From an uncultured Sanguibacteroides sp. (GTDB lineage: Bacteria > Bacteroidota > Bacteroidia > Bacteroidales > Marinifilaceae): DNA of 61,007 nucleotides. Shown one piece after another: positions 54,096 to 61,007 of this stretch. The notes below the pieces were generated by a model, which was not told the origin of the DNA, ran no database searches, and was given only the letters and a program-made list of their open reading frames with translations. The position numbers were made by a program, and so were the translations under genes. The stretch is from assembly GCF_900543425.1 (NCBI RefSeq), contig NZ_UQRQ01000019.1, forward strand, positions 1 to 61,007. The letters run 5' to 3'. How positions within the stretch are numbered: the first letter of the stretch is position 1; the number at the start of each line of letters is the position of its first letter.

Positions 54096-57000
54096 TTAAT
54101 CTTGTACTTTATTATCAACCGTTTGCACATCTTCCGGCAAATGTTTTTTCCGTTTGAAAAAACCAAAATATTTTCGTAATAGTTCTTTAAAGGTATCAAA
54201 AGTTTCCTGGTAAGAGATACCAACCCCTTGAACCGTTTCCGTGGCATTATAAGTGATCTTCTCATCCGTATGAGAATAAGCTTTTAATTTTAAGGTACCT
54301 TGCTTATTGATTTTTACATCCACGTCAAAATCTCCCGTAATCGGACTGTTAGAAGTCGTTTTTGCCTTTTCGACCACATTGCCGTTAGCAGAAATAGTCA
54401 CTCGATTGTTCCAAATCTGAGTAGAGAGTGCCAATTCAAATTCATTTGTAGTCACCTCATCTCCAGGACGATAAGAAAAACCGATATCAAAATTATTACT
54501 GATTTGCGAAAACCAACGAGACAGCTGGTTAGAAAGTAATTCACTCGCGGTAGTCACCCCCATCTGATAACCGGCACTTCTTTCATCTTTTCCCTCCAAT
54601 TTTTCCACGTAATCCGGAGTGTAAAATTTATTCAATATCAAAAGAGAAAACATCTGCTTGTTAATATCATCCTGGCTGGCAAAAAGACTTTGTACCAAAC
54701 TTTTCATCTGGGCGTCCAAAGAAGGAAAATTAATACTGAAATTCACGGAAGGATTCATCAAATTTTCTTTCAAGTTCAGAATACATTCCACGGGAACCTT
54801 GGTTGTCCCTTTTTCCATCCCCGACAACAAATCACTTAACGATGTTTTCAAATGATAAACAGCACTCATATCAATGGTAGCATCATCCAAGGAGCCATTC
54901 CATTTTATACTTCCCCCGGGGGTCAAAATAAATTTCTTATTGACCAGATTGCTCAAAGTGAAAAGGTAATCCCCTTTCTCGATCTTATATTCACCGAAAA
55001 CATTCAATTGGCGATCTTTATCCAAAGAGACTCTGATATCTCCACTTCCCACTGTTTTCAATATATCTCCGATCGTGGGATCAAATATAATCTGTACCTC
55101 CAGATTATTATTAATCTCCAGATTGGCATTCAAATCAACCCCATCTGCCAACGAATGCTGAAACTCAAAAGAGCGTCTCAAGGTATCCGACTGTTCATCA
55201 CCCATAAAATGTAAAAATTGCCCGCTATTCTCCGAAGTGGCAGACGTCAGAGGAACATATATTTTAGAATAGGGTTCGGTCTTTATGTTTACAGTAAAAC
55301 TGGTCGGTCCGTTCAAATTATGCAGGCGAGTCTGCCCGCTAAGATACAATTGACCGTAGAAAGATTCGCCTTGCTCCATTTGCGTATTCAATACCATGAA
55401 ATTCTTTAATTGTACGCTCACGTCGTACAGACTACTCCCGATATCGTAATACCCGGAACAGGCAGCCTCATTGGAAGCGGCATCCCGAATGGCAAAGCGA
55501 TCCAACAAAATTCTGTTGTCTTTTATCTGTATCCGATCGTCGATAGAAAAATCCGTGTTCAACCCGGTCAAAGCAAAGGATACGGTATCCATACCTAAAA
55601 ATCCGTTTACCTTAGCGTCCCCCATCGTCCCGGCCAAAGATAGTTCTCCGAAAACCGAACCCGCACCCTTTTTGATAAGATCGGGGAAATAATTGGATAC
55701 ATATTTCATATCAATTCCGGACAGAGCCATATTTATATTTATACTGTCGGAAGAGGGTTTGTAATATCCGGAAATGAACAACGGAACCCGATCACCAATC
55801 TGGTCGGAAACTTGCATTTGCAACGCACTTCCCGGCGCATCCCAAAAAGAACGGATCTCCATTGTTCCCAGCGTATCCTGATTTATACCCCACTGATTTA
55901 CGTCAACGTCAGCATAAATCAAACGATCCTTATAAAAATCAGACACATTCACCCGCCCGACTACTTTCCCAAAAAGCTTCACTTTATTATCGAAAATAAT
56001 CCTATTAAACTCTGCCAGATCAAAATTATCAAAAGAAACAGTAAGTGTATCTCGCGGACTATTACCAATTTTTCCCTGTAAGCTAAAACGCTGATCTCCG
56101 CGAGAAATAACAAAATTATTCACGAAAATATTCTTATCTTCTTTTAGCAGAAGAGCCCTCTTAACCTGCCACACGCTATCTGCCATTACAATCGTACCGG
56201 GATTTACAAAAACTTGTGTAATATACCGATCGTGATACTTCATCAATCGCAAGTTAGCCGACAATGAACCGGAATAAGTCTCTTTTTCCCAATTCCCCCA
56301 TGAAAGGGCATTGTCCACATCATTGGTTTTTATACTCGTCACATTACGAACATTATACAATTGCCCGATACGTTTATAATTCAGTTCATCTGCCGTATAT
56401 ATACATTGTAAAGTCAAAGAATCTCCCGTCGCCCGGATTTTCGAATGATACAAATGCACATCCCCCCAACGCAATGTATCCGCTTCCAATCTCACCCGCA
56501 AGCTCCCTTGATAATCGTTAAAATCACACGAGAAACTCGTCCCGTCGGAAACCGTCAGCTCGGGATAGATCACTTTCAACACAGGACTTACCTCTTTTAG
56601 TGCTACTTCACAGGTAAAATTCGTTCCCGGTTTTAAGGTTTTATCAACAGCATAGCGATAAGCAGGAACATAACGACAGACCAGATTATCTACAAGGTCT
56701 TCAAAAGTAAGTCCCGTATAAAAACCCTCCACACGCACATCCGCCATGGAAGAGCGTAAATCAGTCAATCCGTACTCCTCCAGTTTTTGATGCTCCAACC
56801 GTATCGAGTCGATAACAAAACTTCCCCGGATATTTTCATAAGAGAGATCTGAAATGGATAATTTCACTTCAGCATCTTCGTTTTTTTGATCATAATTACC
56901 GGAAAAACGGAAACCGAAGGATTCCTTCTCCCCAAAAACAGGAGTATTCCATGAATCCCAATGCCGGACGTGCAACTCTCCCGATACATCCGCCAATCGA

Positions 57001-58535
57001 ATCGTATCCCCGTACATATAGTCTAACACTAAACTGGCCTGTATACTATCATTTTTTACGAACGAAGTAAGTTTCATGTAATCGTTATCGCCACGAACAA
57101 CCAAACCGACATTTCGAACCCAACCGTGAAAGAGATTCAGATGACCAATCCGGCTATCCAATGTAAAGGTAGACGAAGAATCACTCGAATACCCGGCATA
57201 TTTCCCCAAATAGGAACCATTCCCCAAATAAGATTGTCCGGTGAGAAACCTATAATCTACATGATAGAAACGGAAGCTTCCATTATATCGATGTCCGGCT
57301 ATCGTATCCGGTTTATAAGCCAAATCCATATTTCCCAAAAGACCGGGAGTTTCACTTTTTGCCGTCAATACAAAATCTTCTATCTTACCCTTAAAATTCC
57401 CTTCCAGATCAAAAGTCCTGTATTTATGCAATAAAGCCGGTAATTTCACATAATGACTTTCCAACCAAGGCATGTAAATACCTTCCAATTCCTCGGGAGC
57501 AATTTTACTATCCTGAAAAGTAATGTCAAAATCCGTCTCCCAGAAACGGGGTAAGCCCTTGGATTTAAATTCTCCTCTAATAACACTTTTCTCTCCAAGG
57601 TAAATTTCCAACCGATGTCCCTCTAATCGGTTTACCGTATTCGAAACCTCTCCACTCGCGATAATGGTATTATTCATTCCCAATAACTCTCCGTTAAAAT
57701 AAGCCAAATCATCAAAATGCAAGATAGAAGGTGAAAAAACATACCGTTGTTTCATCTTTTGGGTAAAAAAGTGCCAATATCTCTCATTCGGGACCCAATC
57801 ATACTGTAACGTATCCAGATAAAGCTCGCTTCTCTCTGTCTGTATTAAGCCTTTGGTAATCAACAATTGATCGTCTTTTGCCAATACTCTTGCAGATAAA
57901 TTCAATAAACGAAACCCGGATTTTTCTTCTAATGTCAATCCTGATACATACGCTCCATACTTGCCTTCTGAAAAATCGATATCGGAAATAATCACATTCA
58001 GCTTCCGGCAATCCACATCTGTCCAGTTGATCCCATAGTCCTCCGGCTCGTATTCTTCCTCTACATATTTGAAATGACAATCTTTCAAATATATCTTAGA
58101 CAAATTCATATTCCATTCCAATGGAGAAGCTGCAGCAATAGAAGAAGTCAGCGTATCTCTTGTTTTGAAAAGAACATCCAGCCACATCTCTATATTCGTG
58201 ACGCCCCCGTCTTTACCTCGTGTAACCCACAGATTAAAAAGAGCATTTTCAAACCCCATCTCCGTCACGGTAAAGCGTCGTTTCACGAAACTGACGGAAT
58301 CTACCTTGGTCACCAGACGTTTACAAAACAAAAGCGTATCCTTTCGGGCATCTTTTATCAACACATCCTCGAGTACCAACGATTCGATCGGACGAAAATT
58401 TACTCTCCCTATGGAAATTTCCGTACCGGTCTGCCTCTCTATTTGGCGGGTAAAAAACTCCACAACCCTTGTTTGTACCCAAGGAGTCATGAATGCCAGA
58501 TAAAGGATTGCGACCAATAGTCCCAACCCGACCAT
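54096..58535 (-). CDS. tamB: TamB-family translocation/assembly module (DUF490)
   Basis: A 1479-residue AsmA-like envelope protein, inner-membrane anchored at the N-terminus (GLGLLVAILYLAFMTPWVQT) with a long beta-rich bridge through the periplasm. The C-terminal DUF490/TamB domain is seen in LSNQLSRWFSQISNNFDIGFSYRPGDEVTTNEFELALSTQIWNNRVTISANG. In Proteobacteria TamB works with TamA in outer-membrane protein or lipid transport. The frame stays open 45 nt upstream of this ATG (IKKIISILSTCMVG-like residues) but has no ATG or GTG there, so the short form is used; the longer residues look like a normal TamB start, so the true start is uncertain. Divergent from tsaD, an arrangement common in this phylum. 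Confidence 0.9.
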   Translation of the reverse strand: MVGLGLLVAILYLAFMTPWVQTRVVEFFTRQIERQTGTEISIGRVNFRPIESLVLEDVLIKDARKDTLLFCKRLVTKVDSVSFVKRRFTVTEMGFENALFNLWVTRGKDGGVTNIEMWLDVLFKTRDTLTSSIAAASPLEWNMNLSKIYLKDCHFKYVEEEYEPEDYGINWTDVDCRKLNVIISDIDFSEGKYGAYVSGLTLEEKSGFRLLNLSARVLAKDDQLLITKGLIQTERSELYLDTLQYDWVPNERYWHFFTQKMKQRYVFSPSILHFDDLAYFNGELLGMNNTIIASGEVSNTVNRLEGHRLEIYLGEKSVIRGEFKSKGLPRFWETDFDITFQDSKIAPEELEGIYMPWLESHYVKLPALLHKYRTFDLEGNFKGKIEDFVLTAKSETPGLLGNMDLAYKPDTIAGHRYNGSFRFYHVDYRFLTGQSYLGNGSYLGKYAGYSSDSSSTFTLDSRIGHLNLFHGWVRNVGLVVRGDNDYMKLTSFVKNDSIQASLVLDYMYGDTIRLADVSGELHVRHWDSWNTPVFGEKESFGFRFSGNYDQKNEDAEVKLSISDLSYENIRGSFVIDSIRLEHQKLEEYGLTDLRSSMADVRVEGFYTGLTFEDLVDNLVCRYVPAYRYAVDKTLKPGTNFTCEVALKEVSPVLKVIYPELTVSDGTSFSCDFNDYQGSLRVRLEADTLRWGDVHLYHSKIRATGDSLTLQCIYTADELNYKRIGQLYNVRNVTSIKTNDVDNALSWGNWEKETYSGSLSANLRLMKYHDRYITQVFVNPGTIVMADSVWQVKRALLLKEDKNIFVNNFVISRGDQRFSLQGKIGNSPRDTLTVSFDNFDLAEFNRIIFDNKVKLFGKVVGRVNVSDFYKDRLIYADVDVNQWGINQDTLGTMEIRSFWDAPGSALQMQVSDQIGDRVPLFISGYYKPSSDSININMALSGIDMKYVSNYFPDLIKKGAGSVFGELSLAGTMGDAKVNGFLGMDTVSFALTGLNTDFSIDDRIQIKDNRILLDRFAIRDAASNEAACSGYYDIGSSLYDVSVQLKNFMVLNTQMEQGESFYGQLYLSGQTRLHNLNGPTSFTVNIKTEPYSKIYVPLTSATSENSGQFLHFMGDEQSDTLRRSFEFQHSLADGVDLNANLEINNNLEVQIIFDPTIGDILKTVGSGDIRVSLDKDRQLNVFGEYKIEKGDYLFTLSNLVNKKFILTPGGSIKWNGSLDDATIDMSAVYHLKTSLSDLLSGMEKGTTKVPVECILNLKENLMNPSVNFSINFPSLDAQMKSLVQSLFASQDDINKQMFSLLILNKFYTPDYVEKLEGKDERSAGYQMGVTTASELLSNQLSRWFSQISNNFDIGFSYRPGDEVTTNEFELALSTQIWNNRVTISANGNVVEKAKTTSNSPITGDFDVDVKINKQGTLKLKAYSHTDEKITYNATETVQGVGISYQETFDTFKELLRKYFGFFKRKKHLPEDVQTVDNKVQD

Positions 58536-58591
58536 GCACGTAGATAGTATACTTATTATTTTTTTTATAACACAGCCGTTTTAGTTGAACG

Positions 58592-58599
58592 CAAATTTA
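58592..58599 (-). promoter_or_regulatory. Candidate -7 box upstream of tamB
   Basis: TAAATTTG on the minus strand matches TAnnTTTG and sits 57 nt before the tamB ATG. No clear -33 box is present at the right spacing. Confidence 0.35.
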
Positions 58600-58709
58600 T
58601 TAATATTGCAGAACATTTTATGGCCAGAAAAGGAAAATAATTTGAAAAATTGAAAATGAATAGATCTAACGGTAATGCAATTATAAAATCATGTTCTACT
58701 GTCCATTAT

Positions 58710-58735
58710 AAATGTGAAACAATTTTATCACATTT
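58710..58735. repeat. Inverted repeat upstream of tsaD
   Basis: AAATGTGA (58710-58717) and TCACATTT (58728-58735) form an 8-bp palindrome with a 10-nt spacer, 38 nt before the tsaD ATG. The spacer is 4 nt longer than that of a CRP site. It may be an operator. Confidence 0.4.
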
Positions 58736-58773
58736 GCATCATCCGGTCACACTAATTCTAAATAAAAAAAACA

Positions 58774-59799
58774 ATGAGTATTATCATATTAGGAATTGAA
58801 TCTTCCTGCGACGATACCTCAGCCGCAATACTGAAAGACGGGGTTGTATTATCCAATGTCATCGCCAGCCAAAAAGTACACGAGGCCTATGGTGGAGTCG
58901 TCCCTGAATTAGCTTCTCGAGCTCATCAACAAAACATCATCCCCGTGGTTACGCAAGCATTAAAACTTGCCGGTATCCGTGCCGATGAAGTTACCGCCAT
59001 AGCTTTCACCCGGGGCCCGGGATTACTGGGTTCACTACTCGTGGGAACCTCTTTTGCCAAAGGCTTTGCCATCGCCAAACAAATACCCATGATTGAGGTA
59101 AATCATTTACAGGCACATATTCTGGCTAATTTCATCAAAGAGCCGGGTATTGAAGCTCGTCATCCTCAATTTCCTTTTCTTACGTTGTTGGTATCCGGAG
59201 GAAATTCCCAACTTATTGTCGTTCGGGATTACCTCGACATGGAAGTTATCGGACAAACCATTGACGATGCGGCCGGGGAAGCCTACGACAAATGTGCCAA
59301 GGTCATGGGACTTGGTTACCCCGGCGGACCGATCATCGATCGTTTAGCCAAAGAGGGGAATCCGGAACGTTTCTCTTTTAACAAACCACAAATACCAAAC
59401 TTGGATTATAGCTTCAGCGGATTAAAAACGTCATTTCTGTACTCCATTCGAGATGAAATAAAAAACGATCCCGATTTTATACGACACAACCTGAATGACC
59501 TTTGTGCCTCATTGCAAAAAGCGATCATTGACATCCTTATGTCTAAATTAAAAAAAGCCGCCAAACAGACCGGAATTAAACAAATTGCTATCGGAGGAGG
59601 AGTTTCGGCAAACTCCGGACTACAAAAAGCCGTACACGAAGAAGCGGACCGACTCGGATGGAATGTATACATTCCCCGGCTCGGATTCTCACTCGATAAT
59701 GCAGGCATGGTAGCGGTTACCGGCTACTACAAATATTTGCAATCCCAATTCATTGGTTTAGATGCCCCTGCCGATGCCAGAATGAGTTTGAAAATTTGA
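58774..59799 (+). CDS. tsaD: tRNA N6-adenosine threonylcarbamoyltransferase
   Basis: A 341-residue cytoplasmic enzyme of the Kae1/TsaD family that joins threonylcarbamoyl to A37 of ANN-decoding tRNAs with TsaB, TsaC and TsaE. The metal-binding histidines H111 and H115 (NHLQAHI) stand at the E. coli positions. GIESSCDDTSAAI, PELASRAH, LLVSGGNSQLIVV and GEAYDKCAKVMGLGYPGGP are all present. It is essential in most bacteria. It is divergent from tamB and followed after 36 nt by the dehydrogenase gene, so the two are probably co-transcribed. Confidence 0.97.
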   Translation: MSIIILGIESSCDDTSAAILKDGVVLSNVIASQKVHEAYGGVVPELASRAHQQNIIPVVTQALKLAGIRADEVTAIAFTRGPGLLGSLLVGTSFAKGFAIAKQIPMIEVNHLQAHILANFIKEPGIEARHPQFPFLTLLVSGGNSQLIVVRDYLDMEVIGQTIDDAAGEAYDKCAKVMGLGYPGGPIIDRLAKEGNPERFSFNKPQIPNLDYSFSGLKTSFLYSIRDEIKNDPDFIRHNLNDLCASLQKAIIDILMSKLKKAAKQTGIKQIAIGGGVSANSGLQKAVHEEADRLGWNVYIPRLGFSLDNAGMVAVTGYYKYLQSQFIGLDAPADARMSLKI

Positions 59800-59835
59800 T
59801 CATAATTAAAAATTCACATATTAAATCATAATCAT

Positions 59836-60765
59836 ATGAAAATATTAGTTACGTATAATATTCCTCGCGAATCCTTTACCGCTCTGGGCAAAGAACATAT
59901 GGTAACCCTGCCGGAAGGAGAATTTTTCTCTAAAGAAGAATTAATAAAAATGATTCCCGAATATGACGCTTTATTAGGCATATTCACTCGTCCGATCGAC
60001 AACGAAGTCATTGAAGCCGGTAAAAATCTGAAATTAATCAGCAATTTCGGTGTCGGATACAATAACATTGACATCAAATTCGCCCGTTCGAAAGGTATTG
60101 CCGTATGTAATACACCCAAAGCCGTCTGTTTTCCGACCGCTGAAATGGCCATAGGACTTATGTTAAGTGCAGCCCGTAGAATTGCAGAATGCGATCGCCG
60201 TTTGAGAGTTGAAAAAGAGAGTATGTGGGGAACCATGAAAAATCTGGGCTATACCCTCGAAGGAAGAACGCTCGGTATTATCGGAATGGGAAATATCGGC
60301 AAGACTGTAGCCCAAATGGCATCCGTCTTCCGGATGAAAGTAATCTACCACAATCGTCGAAGTACCGTCGAAGGGTATGAAAAAGTAGACTTAGACACTC
60401 TTTTACAAAGATCTGATTTCATTTCTATTCACACACCTCTTACCGACGATACCCGGCATATGATCGGGAAACGGGAATTAAGTTTAATGAAACCAGGTGC
60501 CTTTTTGATCAACACGGCCCGAGGAGCTGTAATTGACGAACAAGCTTTAGCCGAATGTCTCCTGAATAAAAAAATTGCCGGGGCTGCTTTGGACGTATTC
60601 GAAAACGAACCGCACATCAACGAAATTCTTTATAGTTTGGATAACGTGGTACTGGCTCCGCACAACGGCACCGGAACCATCGATACCCGTATTGCCACCG
60701 GACAAGAAGCCGTAGACAACATATTGAATTTCTTTAAAGGAACCCCGACCAACGTGGTCAACTAA
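59836..60765 (+). CDS. D-isomer specific 2-hydroxyacid dehydrogenase
   Basis: A 309-residue NAD(P)-dependent oxidoreductase acting on 2-hydroxy acids or 2-keto acids. The nucleotide site GMGNIG is at 150-155. The catalytic triad is R229 (NTARG), E258 (FENEP) and H276 (APHNG). The N-terminal substrate part has the VGYNNID pattern. It could be a glyoxylate/hydroxypyruvate reductase or a D-lactate-type enzyme; the sequence does not decide. It follows tsaD and ends before a terminator. Confidence 0.9.
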   Translation: MKILVTYNIPRESFTALGKEHMVTLPEGEFFSKEELIKMIPEYDALLGIFTRPIDNEVIEAGKNLKLISNFGVGYNNIDIKFARSKGIAVCNTPKAVCFPTAEMAIGLMLSAARRIAECDRRLRVEKESMWGTMKNLGYTLEGRTLGIIGMGNIGKTVAQMASVFRMKVIYHNRRSTVEGYEKVDLDTLLQRSDFISIHTPLTDDTRHMIGKRELSLMKPGAFLINTARGAVIDEQALAECLLNKKIAGAALDVFENEPHINEILYSLDNVVLAPHNGTGTIDTRIATGQEAVDNILNFFKGTPTNVVN

Positions 60766-60772
60766 ATGCACA

Positions 60773-60811
60773 GAAGAGGAACAATTTAGAATGTTCCTCT
60801 TCAATTTTATT
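60773..60811 (+). terminator. Terminator of the tsaD unit
   Basis: GAAGAGGAACA (60773-60783) pairs with TGTTCCTCTTC (60792-60802), followed by AATTTTATT. It lies 7 nt after the dehydrogenase stop. Confidence 0.85.
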
Positions 60812-60908
60812 CCTTGAATATCCAAGCGTAATTTTCAAATAAAGAAATAAATAGCTTTATTTACTTAAAATACCTTCCGGTTTTCATTCAAAAAATCGAT
60901 CACAACTA

Positions 60909-60938
60909 TTGCAATATATACAAAAAGCCCTATATTTG
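60909..60938 (+). promoter_or_regulatory. Promoter of the tRNA gene
   Basis: TTGC (60909-60912), 18 nt, then TATATTTG (60931-60938), which fits the Bacteroides -33/-7 pattern. The tRNA begins 35 nt downstream. Confidence 0.75.
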
Positions 60939-60973
60939 CACCCGCTAACAACAAGCAAGCGTTCTTTGAACAA

Positions 60974-61007
60974 GGGCAGTTACCAGAGTGGCCAAATGGG
61001 GCTGACT
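60974..61007 (+). tRNA. Partial class II tRNA, probably tRNA-Tyr, cut by window edge
   Basis: The 5' half of a tRNA: acceptor strand GGGCAGT, then TA, a D arm with stem CCA/TGG and the loop GAGTGGCCAAA, then an anticodon stem GCTGA and the first two loop bases CT. The window ends just before the anticodon, so the identity cannot be read. The GGCCAAA D-loop is typical of class II tRNAs, and the stem followed by CT fits tRNA-Tyr best. Tyrosine is an inference. Confidence 0.8.

Noticed and set aside
58710..58735. CRP site upstream of tsaD
   Set aside because: The half-sites are 10 nt apart, whereas CRP needs 6, so it is listed only as an inverted repeat.
1..61007. Insertion sequences, integrase, CRISPR array, rRNA
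   Set aside because: No transposase or integrase motif, no spaced direct repeats and no rRNA-like stretch was seen.

Overview
The window comes from a member of the Bacteroidota, most likely order Bacteroidales (inference). The signs are three SusC/SusD loci driven by ECF sigma and FecR pairs, many lipoproteins with a Cys lipobox, near absence of Shine-Dalgarno sequences, and several promoters of the Bacteroides type (TTTG, 18-19 nt, TAnnTTTG). The genus cannot be fixed from the sequence; an Odoribacter/Butyricimonas-like or Parabacteroides-like gut anaerobe is plausible.

Layout. (1) 1-3850: the end of a defence cluster, with the C-terminal part of a type I restriction HsdR subunit and a PHP + AAA ATPase gene of TrlF type. 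The TrlF gene is broken twice: by a one-base frameshift near 1977 and by an abrupt fusion near 3850 to the last ~65 codons of an unrelated outer-membrane beta-barrel gene. (2) 4271-16242 (+): SUS-like locus A, FecR, SusC, SusD, DUF4843 lipoprotein and PKD-like lipoprotein, then an ABC ATPase and a fused GldF-GldG membrane protein. This locus has no sigma gene next to its FecR. An orphan ECF sigma gene lies convergent at its far end (16459-17010, -). A sequence element of the form TAGGGAGGTWGTWGT lies upstream of the FecR and the orphan sigma gene, with a shortened version upstream of the ABC gene, which ties the three units together. (3) 17404-30986 (-): locus B, sigma, FecR, SusC, SusD, FAS1-like lipoprotein, small lipoprotein, thioredoxin-like protein, M16 peptidase and IPT/TIG lipoprotein. 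(4) 31203-39014 (-): locus C, sigma, FecR, SusC, SusD and a zinc-metallohydrolase-like lipoprotein that seems to have lost its zinc ligands.

(5) 39103-46895 and on to 48282: a divergent pair of small exported paralogues, a lipoprotein M3 dipeptidyl carboxypeptidase, and a tripartite RND efflux operon. (6) 48335-51735 (-): a TldE-like/TldD-like pair, both with signal peptides. (7) 52288-60765: bactofilin, ornithine aminotransferase, TamB, and tsaD with a 2-hydroxyacid dehydrogenase. The window ends inside a class II tRNA, probably tRNA-Tyr.

Working together. All three SusC proteins carry an N-terminal STN signalling domain, so each fits the transducer, FecR anti-sigma, ECF sigma circuit. The companions (M16 and M3 peptidases, a dead metallohydrolase, thioredoxin, TldD/E) suggest that much of the region serves envelope uptake and processing of peptides rather than glycans. 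This is an inference, by analogy with the RagAB peptide importer of Porphyromonas gingivalis. I see no transposase, integrase, CRISPR array or rRNA.
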